Under the pieces are notes generated by a model. It was not told the DNA's origin. It saw nothing but the letters and a program-made list of their open reading frames with translations, and did no database searches. Positions 36,212-47,651 of a stretch of 64,000 bases of DNA are shown here, piece by piece. Within the stretch, counting starts at the first letter, position 1. Each line of letters opens with the position of its first letter. The DNA is from Physcia stellaris (lineage: Eukaryota > Ascomycota > Lecanoromycetes > Caliciales > Physciaceae): assembly GCA_018902385.1 (NCBI GenBank), contig JABSSW010000012.1, positions 124,001 through 188,000 of the forward strand. The letters run 5' to 3'. Made by a program: the position numbers and the translations under genes.

Positions 36212-38831
36212 TTTGTGACTCTGTTCTTGGTCCACCGATCAACCCGCAACATCCAAGGCGCCCAGATTGTCCATCCGTCGAGATCATCTAGGCTTTCATT
36301 GGATAGAAAGGTACCGAGAGTCGGCATATTTTGATAACCAAACGACTTCCAAAAGGATCTCTCAATAGACATCGCGTAGCAAAAGGGATTTGAATACAAG
36401 GGAAGACGTAGCTAACGCCAGCTCCCTTGAGAAGGAAGATTTGGAAAGGAGAACGGATTTGACGAGCAATTGAGGAAGCTTCACCCCAAATACCTTACAT
36501 GCCTTACACGTAGCTGAGACAGATAAATCATTGTCCATCGTTGTGCCTCATGCTCTTGCATTATGTGATCGACGGGAATGACTCGCCGACAGGGAGCTGT
36601 AGATCCACAACAAGGAAGACCCTATTATCGTATAGATCTCTCAGCCCATCCGCCCAGTTCACGGATTTGGAAAGTGCCTGTGTGCAAAAAATGTATTTGG
36701 TGAGGGGACAGATGCTGGAATTGACGATTGCCTTTGAACCAGCTTCCCCTACGAAGCGAGGGCACTCTACTCGAAAACGTCCTCGAATGTTGGTAGCAGC
36801 CACCGCAGATTGGGACTCGCGAGGAGTTCTGCTACGTGGTAGAAATCGACCAAATTCCTCATGCAACACAGTTCGTATACACCACCCTTTTAGCTATTCA
36901 GTCATTCGTCAGCTCTTACTAGATTGGGATCCCATCCATACCCATCTCACTTTTCTTCCCCGACGATAATGACCGATAAAGGATCACCCTTCGGCGTACA
37001 TCTGAGGCAACAATATCTTCGCAACATAGCTTGATAATTATAACCGCAGCATGGGAAATGGGTTTTCGAATTCCAGCGGATCATGGCGCATCATTCCCCC
37101 TCCGGGCAAAAGCGACTGATGCTGCGAAACCTTTGTAACTGGAAATACGTGTCTATGGGATGAGAACCAGAGTCCTCCCCAGATACGCGAGAAGCACGTT
37201 CTTGGGATCGAGCTCGATGTCATCTCCTGCGTGTTGGATACTGCAGCGTATTCTGTAACGATGTGAGGGGTTCGCGGATGGTGATGAAAGGGCTGCGCGC
37301 TGGTAGCTCTGATATGGCATGCTTTGATGGTTTTTGTTGAAGGAGGCTTATATCTGTGTGGATACACCCTTGAATTCAGATGATATCGACCTTCATGTAT
37401 AACCAGCCTCCAATCAATAAGAATCATTATGACCAAGCTCTTGCACGCCCAAGTTTCCAAGCTAGTATGCAAGATTCAGAGATTGAGGGCGACTATCTCG
37501 TCTCCATTAGGTCACTGTGTTCACGGACGATAGGTAGCGTTAAGGGCTCCCATGGAGTTTTTTTGTGGTTAATGGCACTTAGAGCGTTGACTACTTGGAA
37601 AGGTCAATGCAATGCAGTTGATGGTCTCTGGGGGATTTGAAGGGTGTGAGGGCATCGTGCCTTGAATCCATTGATGAAAGAGGTCCCCCGGGCTCCGATA
37701 TTCAGTGCATCTTCCAATGGGATTTTGCCAAATAGTCACATGCGGCACACCCCCAATATACTTCTTTACATGTCGCGTCAAAATGCTCAACCAGGTCCCC
37801 TGCGCGAATCATGCTTTTCTGCATCTTCTTCGCCCGCGCGTGGGTTTTATGTCTTTTTTTTGACTCTAGGGTTTGCGGCGTTTCAAAGGCCTGGAAAAGG
37901 CAGCGTTTGAGTTGCTTGATTGGATTAGTTTCTGTGGAGACGTGGCCGGATTGTTTGGAAGACTCGACCATTGCGTGGAGTTGATGTTGGGACTATAGAG
38001 ATTGAGGACGGGATGGGGTGCGTATGAGGAGTAGAATGGTGTAGATATACGAAGTAAGGAGAGAGATTTTCCTTTTCGATACTCAGGGATAATGACCTCG
38101 AAATTGTGAACGATACAGACGAGAAATCATGAGGATATTGTTGACGGAAGCTTTACTAACCGTGGATGGTGGAGTCTATCGATGAGTATCGTATACTTCC
38201 AGATCCCCAGGAGAGTACATGCCAGAAACTTTATACTGTGCTCTCCAAAAGGGGACAGAATGGGGTGGAGAAATCCCCGAGACGGGCTCAAGTGGGTGAC
38301 CATCTGCTCACGGTGGAAAGTACAGTCGCACGTAAGGCGATATTGGAGTCCTTGACCTACAGAACCTTCTTGGCTTCTACCTCTACCTTATCCTTGGCGG
38401 GCGACTAATTCTCGCAGATAGCGTTGCACCTGTGGCTCTCACCTGGACGGAAACTCCAAATCGTGTTAGATTGTGAGCCTGAGAGAAGTGACCTTCCTCG
38501 ATGATTGGCCTCTACTCTCCCATCAATTCTCGGCAAGCCTATCTACTGCGCATGCTAACTGAGAGGGTCAAACTGCATTGTAATTCTCCGGTATCCACAC
38601 AGTTCTTGTCGGCTCAAGCGCCAGTCGGATTCGCTCGCTGTTATGGGTTCTTCCAGCTGCTTGATGCGCTAAGGTTATTCGCCCGTTCCACTTACCACCA
38701 AACGCTTGCGGCCTTTTATATAGATCCGCGAGCGATACCCAGGAGCTTCGAGTAGATCACGATGCTCTCGGACTGCCTTCCCCCACGAAACCAGAGCTAA
38801 AATAGTGGGAGATGAAATTGCATCTGCTATT
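36212..38831. other. 2.6 kb without supportable gene
   Basis: Short frames on both strands (up to about 180 codons, the longest antisense to the EDEM 3' end) have no recognisable domains. I see no repeats or RNA genes. Confidence 0.45.
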
Positions 38832-39508
38832 ATGCTCGCTGTTTTCTGTATACCCACGGGGTACAGCAACAAGCTCAACACCCCGACCATCACAGCCAGC
38901 AATCATCTCACCATTAACCCGTCCAGTTCCAGCGCTCCCCTTTCCGCAATCGTTCAAGTACTTTTGACTTCGAGATGTCCTGGCCTCGTTCTGGATGCTG
39001 ACGGTTTTCCAGCGCCACTCTTAACTCATTCACCAGCCGCCAGGTACTCTTCCCCATTCCGCATACCACCTTACTTCTCAATCTCGTCATCTTCCCGGAT
39101 ACTCCAATCGATCGCAGAGGCCTCGGACGCGCCATCCTTCATGGTCAAGCGAAAGTGCGTAGGCACTTTGACACGCACCAAGATTCGTATCTGTGGCCGG
39201 AGGATGATCGTACGTTCTCCGACAATTGATGGGTAAGTTAGCCGTGGCTGACTGTTGCTATAGCTTTCCTAGCAAATGACACCAATAACGAGGCTGCGAC
39301 CGTGTTCGTTGATATGGAGAATTACAATAGCGAGGAGCGTGGCGGTGAGAGATTGCGGTATTCGAGTATCCAGAGCGTCCTACAAGGGCTGTGGATATTC
39401 ATGTATTTAGGCAGGCAGGAGGTAGAGACGGTATTCCATGTTGAGGACGGAGGCCACAGGTTGATTGTCGGGTTTGGAAAGGTGTATGCTTTGAAGCGGT
39501 TGATGTAG
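38832..39508 (+). CDS. small protein of the dispersed family (38.8 kb copy)
   Basis: Three exons (38832-38957, 39044-39209, 39264-39508) join in phase to give 178 residues. The central exon contains no ATG. Its domain follows the order of the 16.1 kb gene: TTLLLNLVIFPDTP, a helix-like stretch, LWPEDDPF, LRYSSIQSVLQGLW, then HRLIVGFGKV. The matches to the other copy (TT.L.L.I, DDP, L.Y, GL, VGFG) fall at equal spacing, and an intron falls just at the DDP motif. The N-terminus, MLAVFCIPTGYSNK, is only weakly hydrophobic, so secretion is unsure and the true start may lie upstream, for example at 38805. The function is unknown. Confidence 0.6.
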
Positions 39509-39641
39509 ACGCTGGCATTCTTAATCCCTATCCCTTCAATTCTTGCAATGTTCCTTTTGTTCACAGCCATCCATCAATTCGTGCAACCCCTGTGACCTTG
39601 CCCGATATCGTCCATACACCCTCATTCGCTGATGTCCCCTC

Positions 39642-40196
39642 CTACTTTATCCTCTTAAGGACTTCCGCCGTCCCCAGCACCTCCCCAAAGGCAAACTCAA
39701 ATCCCCTCAGCCCGGCTTCATGCTGCTTCTTGTTCGCACTCCCACACGCATCGTCCACAAGCCACGTCTCAAATCCCCTATTGAAGGCGCTCCTCGCCGT
39801 GGTATCGCAGCAGCAATCCGTCATAACCCCACAGACGACCACCCTCTCCACCTCTTTCTCCCTCAACATCTCCTCCAGCTTGGTATTCAGAAAGGCGTCG
39901 TAGGTGTTCTTCCCCACAACCGGCGCCTTGGCTTTTTCCACTGCTTCGGAGATCTTGGGTTGAAGTTCCCAGTCCGAGCTACCGATTGCGATGGAGCCGC
40001 CAGGGCCCCATTTGCGGACTAATTGGTTGGGGTAGGGAGGGGTGAGTTCGGCTTTGGTGTGGCCGTGTTGGGTGAAGATGAGGGGCAGGGAGAGGGATTG
40101 GAAGTGAGCGGTTAGGCGGAGGATGTTGGGAAGGGCGGAGGTTGTCATGGGGGCGAAGACGGATTGCATGTCGATAATGAGGAGAGCAGTGGTCAT
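39642..40196 (-). CDS. isochorismatase-like cysteine hydrolase
   Basis: Intronless, 184 residues from the ATG of MTTALLIIDMQ; the frame is open 15 codons further upstream. The isochorismatase-like fold is marked by its catalytic triad: Asp in IIDMQ, Lys in VVGKNTYDAF and Cys in VVVCGVMTDCC. The usual GVMT cis-peptide loop precedes the nucleophile. Members hydrolyse amides or vinyl ethers of small molecules in the cytosol, and the substrate here cannot be deduced. The length is typical. It lies convergent with the 38.8 kb gene, 133 bases away, and divergent from the F-box gene. Confidence 0.88.
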   Translation of the reverse strand: MTTALLIIDMQSVFAPMTTSALPNILRLTAHFQSLSLPLIFTQHGHTKAELTPPYPNQLVRKWGPGGSIAIGSSDWELQPKISEAVEKAKAPVVGKNTYDAFLNTKLEEMLREKEVERVVVCGVMTDCCCDTTARSAFNRGFETWLVDDACGSANKKQHEAGLRGFEFAFGEVLGTAEVLKRIK

Positions 40197-40712
40197 TTTG
40201 GCGGCTGCTGGTTGGAAGGAATGAAGTAATGATTGCCTCAACTGCTTAAGACCCGCAGAGATAATTATCTGTGAGTATCCCCGTTTTTGCAGACACTCGA
40301 AACAATTGACGATAAAAATGTGACGTAATCATACAAATCACGTGCGTGCGTGCCTTCCGCGCGTAGAATTTCTCGCTGCTCTTGCCGAAGACCCGTCGGC
40401 CATATCATCGCTCTTGAACAACACTTTCTGCCATGTCCATGCAATAGTGAGCTCTACGAGGCACCGTGGAACTATTGTTGGTGAAGCCTATCCTTCGTGA
40501 GGTTCATCCAGAACCCTCTAGTCTTTCCCCACAGCTCTAGTACTACATTCTCAGTGAGCTGAAATCCACTACCAAGTAATGAGCCGAAGCTGAGTTTATA
40601 TCCAGGATTCAGCAGTTCTACATGAGTGACCGTCTGGTATTTTTCAATAAAAGCACGCAAAGTGTTTTGCCAGAGTCTAAAAACAAGCCATCCAACAGGA
40701 CAGAAAAGTATC
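40197..40712. other. divergent promoter region
   Basis: This stretch lies between the starts of the isochorismatase-like and F-box genes. A TCACGTG box at 40339-40345 could bind bHLH factors. Nothing else is recognised. Confidence 0.4.
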
Positions 40713-42281
40713 ATGACATCTCACTCCGGCGTGCAACCCACTGGGAAATTGCCTCCCACCGAAATATTCCTGGAGATATTTCGTTACTTGGAAAAGTCTG
40801 ATCTGAAGTCTGTGCGGCTGGTGTCACGATCATGCAGTCACTCGGTATCGGACCTTCTATTCGACACTGTCTACATCTCGGCTCACAAGGAAGACTTTGA
40901 CGTTTTCGAAAACCTGGCTAAGCATCCGCACTTGTCGAAATGCGTGAGGCATTTGAAATACGATGCCAGCCAATTTACAAACAATCTATCTGAGAGAGAC
41001 TATATGTGGAACCTGAGCGCACAACTGCGCAGGAATGGCAACCCTACTGATGCTCCACGCGATAGCCCAGATCCGGAAATCAACGCATTCGTTGAACTCG
41101 TCACCGGCTGGGGCAAAAACTATTTATCCTATAATACCAACAGCGTAGAGTTCCAGTGTTGTCAGCAGTCTCGATTTGTAAAAGAAGGCTACCGGAAGTT
41201 CAAGGAATATGCGAGCCGTCAGGAAGCTGCATACACGAATCCGGAATACTGGGATACTGCGACTAGGTTGCTCGGTCAATTGACGAACCTGGACTCCGCG
41301 ACAATATACGATCAGTGGGAACGAACTATCGTCAAAACACTAAAGGCCATGTCTGATGGAGAATTCTGTCGGTTTGGGTCGCCGCTTAATCGCGCGTGGA
41401 ATCCTGTCCATTTACACCCTTTGGCGTGGTCATACACAGCCATATTCGGAGAACACGTAATAACCTCGAATGGTACTCGTGAATTTTCGGTAATGAATGA
41501 ATTCTTGAAAGGAACGCCTCGCCGACTCAAGCGTCTCGGGACGGCTGGATCTCGTCTATCCCCAGAAAGCTTCAATGCTAAAAACAGCACATGTGCCGGC
41601 TTGATATTCGATGGCTTCTGGGCTTATGCCTTCATAGAAACCTTGAGTCTCATTCTAGAGACTACGAATCTGGATGGCGGCGCAGAAGATAATCATCTTC
41701 CAATAACAGGTCTCACAGCGCTTCTCCGTTCAGCCTCTCGACTTAAGCATTTGTCGCTTTCCTTACCAATCCACAATGGTGTTCACGAGCAATGCTACAA
41801 ACTGTCAGAGGTTTTCCCTTTGCAGCCTCTGGTGTGGCCTGCTCTAAGAGCGTTCTACATCGGGAACATTTCGGTTGAAGCGGCCCATTGGATGATGCTT
41901 TTACATTATAGGATGCCTGAGCTCCGATACTTGGAAATTGCTGTCATTGAGCTTTCCGGGGCCTCTTGGGAAGAAGTCATAGAATGTATGAATCGTCACT
42001 TAAAGCTATTAGATTTTCGCATTGGCTCTAACGCCCTCGTGTATGCGGATCACAGCTCGGTGTGGATAGGGAATCGATGGTATGAAGAGGAAACCTGGCC
42101 TGGTGGGGACTACGATGGACACATAGCTTTCAACAAAGCGATAGAAAGTTACGTGGTAAGTGGTGGACGACATCCATGGTTGATCCAGGGGCAGCCCGAC
42201 GACGCCTTCTCCGCTAAGAGCGAGAAATTATTTGCTTCCGTCCAACGTTTGAAAGAGCAAACGGTACAAAACGCAGGCTAG
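40713..42281 (+). CDS. F-box protein
   Basis: Intronless, 522 residues from the ATG at 40713; the frame is open upstream, but those 29 codons do not look like protein. An F-box lies near residues 12-50 (LPPTEIFLEIFRYLEKSDLK followed by VRLVSR), the module that binds Skp1 in SCF ubiquitin ligases. The remaining 470 residues resemble the poorly conserved C-terminal part of fungal F-box proteins, with scattered leucine-rich segments (RLKHLSLSLP, MPELRYLEIAVIEL) that probably bind the target. The substrate is unknown. No membrane segment is seen. Gene ends are clean and no damage is visible. Confidence 0.85.
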   Translation: MTSHSGVQPTGKLPPTEIFLEIFRYLEKSDLKSVRLVSRSCSHSVSDLLFDTVYISAHKEDFDVFENLAKHPHLSKCVRHLKYDASQFTNNLSERDYMWNLSAQLRRNGNPTDAPRDSPDPEINAFVELVTGWGKNYLSYNTNSVEFQCCQQSRFVKEGYRKFKEYASRQEAAYTNPEYWDTATRLLGQLTNLDSATIYDQWERTIVKTLKAMSDGEFCRFGSPLNRAWNPVHLHPLAWSYTAIFGEHVITSNGTREFSVMNEFLKGTPRRLKRLGTAGSRLSPESFNAKNSTCAGLIFDGFWAYAFIETLSLILETTNLDGGAEDNHLPITGLTALLRSASRLKHLSLSLPIHNGVHEQCYKLSEVFPLQPLVWPALRAFYIGNISVEAAHWMMLLHYRMPELRYLEIAVIELSGASWEEVIECMNRHLKLLDFRIGSNALVYADHSSVWIGNRWYEEETWPGGDYDGHIAFNKAIESYVVSGGRHPWLIQGQPDDAFSAKSEKLFASVQRLKEQTVQNAG

Positions 42282-42922
42282 AGACATGTTTCATCTGAGC
42301 TGGTAGACTTGACAATTCAAGGACAAAAAGGAACTGCTACTGAGCTTTAGTCGATGCGCTGACTCTTCGAAGGCTACGATGCTAGTGTCCCTTTATTCAA
42401 GTAGCTTGAGAAGCATCAATCGCTCGTGCTTTGGTAGCTTGGAAGCAGGCTAAAGCGGTGATGCATCGACCGCTTTGGTCCTGAGACAGTCAATCTACGG
42501 AGAAACTCCATCTTCATGCACAGCAGCAGCAGAGCACAGATGCCGAGGTGAGGTTGGAATCTACCGCAGTCTCTTTGGCGATGGGAGATCCCCTGGTAGT
42601 ATTCTTTTCTATCAACGCGTTCCTTCTATTTCTTTCGCTTTTGCTGCCGAGCTTGCAGAATATCTTTCCATGATATTTTCTAGAAGACGAGGATTTGCCG
42701 AAATGCTGCGTAGAGCCTAGGTGGGCCGAACGTTCTTTTAGGCTGTGGGATGCGATATATTGAAGAGCGGTACAGCCTGTTTCCTACCCGATGGGGAACG
42801 CTTTGAATATCTAAGACCAACAAATCTTTTTGCCATCTGAATTATGGGACTCGATGTAACATGTTGGCGTTAGCGAGTAAAGAGACCCATGGTCTGAGAA
42901 GCTGAGGAATTATCAACTTCAT
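42282..42922. other. spacer, no gene
   Basis: Convergent 3' ends of the F-box and monooxygenase genes meet here. One 81-codon frame at 42475 is not supported. Confidence 0.5.
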
Positions 42923-44749
42923 CTAGGTACTTCCCATATCCGCCCAATCTTGCACCCCAGGCGCTTGAATATCAACTTCGCCTTTTGCTTGCATCGGTGC
43001 CCTTTCACCACCGCCAACTTCTGATGATTTCGCCTTCCTTCCCGCTTTTACAAAACCTGCAAAATAAGTGGAGATTTTAGACCCTTCCTCGAGGCCACAT
43101 GCCGTGCCTATCGTAGCATCAGGTCTCAAAACCACCACCGCGCCTTTACCACTATCAACTCCGTACCGATCGTGAACAGAGGCATCGACATCGTAGTAGC
43201 CTTGACCAAACAATGGTACTCCAAGCTTTTCCTCTGCGGAGTTTTGTTCATTGCGAACTTGCATTATCGTCAAGGACTGAGAAAGGTCCGCTGAGTATCG
43301 CTCCCAGCTTTGAGACCCATCGACATACTCTCGTAAGCTTTTCAGTGACGATGCAGTCTGTACAGGATCGCCGGCAAAAACGAGAATAGTGAACTTTCCA
43401 GTATTCTTGAAGAGCGAGTATAAGCGAACGGGGATCAATCTCATGCCTGGTTTCTGAAGTAAGGCATCAGGAGCGCGGTCGCCCGCGGAGACTTTGGGGT
43501 TCGGGAATTCCACAAGCGTCAGTCCATCCGCTGGATACTGGACCCCAATACCGGTGTTTAGCGCTTGATTTCGGCTGTAGGTCTCCGAGAGCGTCTTATC
43601 GATGTCGAAGTTGGGGTCGTCTTTGAACTGCTCAGGAACCTCTCCAGCTGTCATCATGGATGCAATCTTGTCCTGCTCGATGATTTTCTGCGCATGGAAT
43701 CTGCGTTCAATGGTATACGATTCCAATACAGAATCCGTGAACCAGCCCCTAATGGCTCCCGCAAGTTTCCACGACAGATTGACCGCGTCATGAAGACCTG
43801 TATTCATCCCCTGCGCAGCAGCCGAAGAATGCGTGTGCGCCGCATCACCAGCAATGAAGATCCTCTCATTCGCTCTATAATTATCCGCCAGTCCTTGTCC
43901 AACCGAGTACGCCGTCCACCAATCCACGGTCTCGAACTCCAACGTGAAGGGTTCTAGCGCTTTCTTCGCTTCCTCCACGACATCTTCCTGCGTCAGATTG
44001 GCCCCCTTTTCCTCCCACAGTTTCTGAGGGAAAGCAAACCCAACCCGCGTCCGACGATGATCCAGACACGCCCAAAGCACAGAACCATGGCTCTTCGACT
44101 CCACGCCACAAAGCCCCTTGCGGGCTTCGGGCATATCAGTCTTAACAACCCCGTCAATGCGAATAAAATAACGACTCGTCTTCTCGCGAGCAAAATGAAT
44201 ACCCGCCATCTCCCTCACCGTAGACCGCCCCCCATCAGCCCCAACAAGATACCTACACCTCACCTTCCGCACCACCCCCTCCCCAACCTCAACCTCAGCC
44301 TCAACCGCAAACTCCTCCCCCTCAAAAACCCTCCACCCCCTCAACCTCGCCCCATACTGCACCCCACGCCCTTCACACCCCGCATACCCCTCCCCAAGCA
44401 CCTGCTCCGTATACCTCTGCCTCACAAGCAACAGAAAATCAAAATACGTGTCCTCGATCCCGGAGCTCGCATACCGGTTCACATCCACGCGTTCGCCATC
44501 GCGGTAGTGCACTTGGCCTCGGACCGCGAAGCCGAGCTGCAGCAGCGCGTCGCTGAGCTCGAGCTGGTCGAGTAGCTCGAGGGAGCGTGGGGCGAGCATT
44601 GCGGCGCGGCCGTAGGTTAGTTGGGCGGTGCGGGTGCGCTGCTCGATTATGAGGGTGCTGAGGGCGCTGCGGGCGAGGATGTAGGCGGTTAGGAGGCCGA
44701 CGGGGCCGGCGCCGGTTATGAGGACGTCGACGCGGGGTGGTATATCCAT
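42923..44749 (-). CDS. FAD-dependent aromatic monooxygenase (phenol hydroxylase type)
   Basis: Intronless, 608 residues. The Rossmann FAD site VLITGAGPVGLLTAYILAR begins at residue 9. The DG motif GADGGRSTVR follows near 170 and the FAD-ribityl motif IFIAGDAAHTHSSAAAQGMN near 295. The C-terminal 170 residues form the thioredoxin-like domain typical of phenol 2-monooxygenases, which use NADPH and O2 to hydroxylate phenols. Residues 115-170 are rich in Gly, Glu and Arg, and their codons are strongly G/C-biased, which gives a long antisense open frame. The enzyme may serve aromatic catabolism or secondary metabolism; no linked pathway genes are seen. All key motifs are present, so it is probably active. 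Confidence 0.92.
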   Translation of the reverse strand: MDIPPRVDVLITGAGPVGLLTAYILARSALSTLIIEQRTRTAQLTYGRAAMLAPRSLELLDQLELSDALLQLGFAVRGQVHYRDGERVDVNRYASSGIEDTYFDFLLLVRQRYTEQVLGEGYAGCEGRGVQYGARLRGWRVFEGEEFAVEAEVEVGEGVVRKVRCRYLVGADGGRSTVREMAGIHFAREKTSRYFIRIDGVVKTDMPEARKGLCGVESKSHGSVLWACLDHRRTRVGFAFPQKLWEEKGANLTQEDVVEEAKKALEPFTLEFETVDWWTAYSVGQGLADNYRANERIFIAGDAAHTHSSAAAQGMNTGLHDAVNLSWKLAGAIRGWFTDSVLESYTIERRFHAQKIIEQDKIASMMTAGEVPEQFKDDPNFDIDKTLSETYSRNQALNTGIGVQYPADGLTLVEFPNPKVSAGDRAPDALLQKPGMRLIPVRLYSLFKNTGKFTILVFAGDPVQTASSLKSLREYVDGSQSWERYSADLSQSLTIMQVRNEQNSAEEKLGVPLFGQGYYDVDASVHDRYGVDSGKGAVVVLRPDATIGTACGLEEGSKISTYFAGFVKAGRKAKSSEVGGGERAPMQAKGEVDIQAPGVQDWADMGST

Positions 44750-45795
44750 GGCTTGGGTGTGGAGGGATGAGGGGATTGGGGGATTGGGGGTTGTTGGAAG
44801 ATGTTGGGCGGCTATTGGGGGTGCGAGAAAGAGGGGTGGATCAGAAGCGAGTTGTCGATTGTGATCATGCGGTTTGTGTCTTGAACACCAGACGGCTGGT
44901 TTGTGCTTTTGGTGCTAGAGCTGTGAGATATATATATCGGGGTGTTTACGTCATCAACAAGGTGGATGAATGCACGGTTGCGTAAGCGTCATGCACTTGC
45001 ATCCTCCGCGGAACTGTACTTCAGGAAGCGAAAAGGCCAGGGATAATACTATTGCTCAGAGATCGCTACGCCATGGAAAGGTCCGTTAATACTTCGCACG
45101 GGGTATTGTGCAGGGATGCCGCGATCATCAGAGATTCAGTGCCGCTGAAAAGGTTTAGATGTGTGACGTCCAGCATAATTCGATGAATCGCTCGACAAAT
45201 TCTCGTTGATTACACACATTGAAACAAGGGGTTTGGTTTTGATATTCAATGAACCATTCAGAGTTGTCGCACATTTGCAAAAGTTGAGATCATATACAAA
45301 ATGTTTTCGCACAATAATCGAACCTTCAAAAGACATCAGAGCTCGTTTCTGAAATAAAACCACCATGAATCAATTGAAGGTTCTAATCATAGCATTCAAC
45401 AGAGAGAAAAGATTGCGATGGATAAGAAAAAAATAATCTTCACATGTGAAGATTCGTCACACTGTGGCTCTAGTAAGGGACGATAATTTTGCAGGTTCAG
45501 CTGGGAGAATGATGGTCGGTATCTCTAGGCTCTAAGGTTCTATCCAGCATTTACGAGCAAGGAGGCGAAGACAGGTATCGTTACAATTACCGTCTTTGCC
45601 CTAATCGCTCATATCCTCAGCTCTCTTCCTTTCCCTCTCCCCATCAGACAAATTACAGCGTTCACTTGTCATGCGAACTTCACTATTGCCAAACACTGCA
45701 TACCTCTCCAACGACCGAAAAGACTTTCATTCCATGAGGCTTCGCAAGTCCCATCTCCTCTTCGTTGATGATATTCTTTGCTTAGCGCAATGCTT
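44750..45795. other. intergenic, AT-richer, with a perfect palindrome
   Basis: Promoter region of the monooxygenase and 3' flank of the RBR gene. It becomes AT-rich from about 45150. The palindrome at 45435-45454 is the only structure found. Confidence 0.5.
45435..45454. repeat. 20-base perfect palindrome
   Basis: AATCTTCACA is followed at once by its exact reverse complement. It lies in non-coding DNA downstream of the RBR gene, so it could be a dimeric factor site or a terminator-like fold, or it may be chance. Confidence 0.5.
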
Positions 45796-46804
45796 TCAAT
45801 TCGCCAGTATTATGGCGATCAACATCGATGCAGCCAGCACCAGCAGGACCGCTAATAATAGTTCCTGCAAATCAGGCAGTGGTCTCCATTCATCAGGAGT
45901 CTGCCTTCCTGGGGTGACTGGAGCGCGAACCGGGGCACGTTCGTAATATATATCCATACTGCCCCTTGGCCGACGATAGTGAGGGCAATCCTTCTTGTGT
46001 ACCTGGTTCCCTTCTCGACATATATGGCCATAATCGACACCGCAATGCCAGCAAAAATCGAAACGACATTTCGAGCCTGTCGTCGCAGTCAGCCGACCAG
46101 TTTCTTTCCACAGACACCAAGTACGTACATCGCATATGATCGCATCCACCCGCTTTGACGATACAGGCTTTGCATCTCGGACACGGTCTAGACCCTTTCC
46201 CCCAAATCTTCTGATAGTCCTGCTCTTCCTTAAGCAGCCTCTTCGCCTTCGCCTTCTCCGACTCGCCACTCCTCTCCTCATCAAAAGCAGCACAGCTCAG
46301 TCCAGAATGCCACGGAACCCGATGGGTATAGCAAGAGCGAAACCCACAGTCGGCGCACGTAACAATAGGCTCCTTCTTCCCGCCATCGTGGATCTGTCCG
46401 CCCCCACACGTTGGTGATAGACAGAAGCGGAACCCCGGGACGGTTTGCAGGCTTTGCAGAAGCGCTTTGGAGTCGTATTCTACGATGAGCTCTGCGGTGC
46501 TGTAGTAGTCGATAAGGCTTCGATCCCAGGCCTGTTGGCAGGAGGGACAGCCGATGCGGTCGATGGGCTTGTTGGCGATGTCTGCTGCTAGCGATTTGGA
46601 GATGCAGTCTTGGCATATGGTTGAGCAGTGGGCTCGGCAGGAGCGAGGGAGGATATGTGGCGTAACGAACAGGCTGGAGGGCACGTCGTTCGCGCAGATA
46701 TCGCATGTTTTCTCCAGGGGGTCTGTGGTCTGGATGGTTGGAGGGGAGTCGCGGGAGTGGAGGAAGCGACGGAGTATGTTTCTTCTCGGCTTTGGTTGAT
46801 CCAT
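45796..46804 (-). CDS. RBR (RING-IBR-RING) ubiquitin ligase with membrane anchor
   Basis: Two exons (46804-46129 and 46076-45796) joined in phase give 318 residues. RING1 starts near residue 33 (CDICANDVPSS) and continues with paired Cys/His. The IBR zinc site follows (CLSPTCGGG and CADCGFRSC). RING2 is split by the intron and reads CPRCKACIVKAGGCDHMRC, then KCRFDFCWHCG. The GGC cysteine aligns with the catalytic cysteine of Parkin and HHARI, so the ligase should form a ubiquitin thioester. The last 24 residues (LLLAVLLVLAASMLIAIILAN) are a membrane helix, giving a tail-anchored protein as in RNF144-like ligases. The start at MDQPKP is preferred over an ATG 21 codons upstream, because the upstream part looks like leader. 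The target is unknown. Confidence 0.9.
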
Positions 46805-47498
46805 TGTGGTCTCTCCTTGCTTGCAGATAAGTGGTGGAAGTTGAGCTCTGGCCTGCAGTAATATCAAGGCTGGTCCTTCCTTGTGAACAGAAGAAGCTAC
46901 TAGTGCCGAGCAGGCAAATTGATGATCGGTAGAAAATGATTACATTGATGCTCTCTCAGAATAGACGGTGATTATATTGTCGGTCTTGCCTAAGCCTAGT
47001 AGAGTTGATGACACATCACAAACATTTCAACAGTTGGAAAGTACATCCGATGTGTCTTGTCTTTTCAGTATTCACTCAACATGAGCTGATCAACAAGATG
47101 AGCATGAGAGTCACAACATCGTAGTATCATCAATTACCAATTTTCTGAAACAGTATGACTTCTATCGAAAACGTGTGTTGTAGCAGACGTTCAATTCGTC
47201 AAGAAGGCAATTTTCTACACATTCTGTTGAGTGATTTCGAATACATTACGATTTTTCACGTGTCACCATCAAGATATCTCATATGATGTCGTGTTGTTCA
47301 ATAGTCAAACTGGAAATTCTATGTCAAACCACTCTACTCATAAGTACACATCAGATATATACACAACCTCTCAAGCCCGGCAAGCAATCCAATATCTCCA
47401 TTTCTCCCCAACAATCTCTATAACATCCCCAAACATCAACCCTTACACCAAAACCACTACATCTGATATGCCCTCCCCTTCCGTATCCATCCAGACCC
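46805..47498. other. intergenic, AT-rich in part
   Basis: Upstream flank of the RBR gene. Sequence from about 46980 to 47450 is AT-rich and has only short frames. Confidence 0.45.
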
Positions 47499-47651
47499 TC
47501 AAACCGCCTGCTCCTCGATCTCTTTAGCTCGGGCCCTAGCTTGGGCCCCCGGCCCGAAAAAGTGCCAGCCAGCCCAAATATACAGGATACCAAGAATACC
47601 AATGACCCCGCATATGGCGACAGTAATTCCGATCTTGGTAGTCGTATTCAT
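47499..47651 (-). CDS. 50-residue single-helix membrane ORF or C-terminal exon
   Basis: The frame starts MNTTTKIG and contains one strong membrane helix (ITVAICGVIGILGILYIWAG) followed by a charged tail rich in Ala, Arg, Lys and Glu. The frame is open upstream for about 50 further codons rich in Ser and Pro. It could therefore be the last exon of a Ser/Thr-rich surface protein encoded in the adjoining region rather than a free peptide. The function is unknown. Confidence 0.4.
   Translation of the reverse strand: MNTTTKIGITVAICGVIGILGILYIWAGWHFFGPGAQARARAKEIEEQAV

Noticed and set aside
35851-36399. 182-codon minus-strand frame
   Set aside because: It overlaps the EDEM 3' end antisense and shows no domain, start context or signal.
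36541-36969. 142-codon plus-strand frame
   Set aside because: No domain, signal peptide or splice support; composition fits random non-coding DNA.
44057-44575. 172-codon plus-strand frame opposite the monooxygenase
   Set aside because: It is antisense to a G/C-biased part of a well-supported gene and its product is low-complexity Pro/Leu/His.
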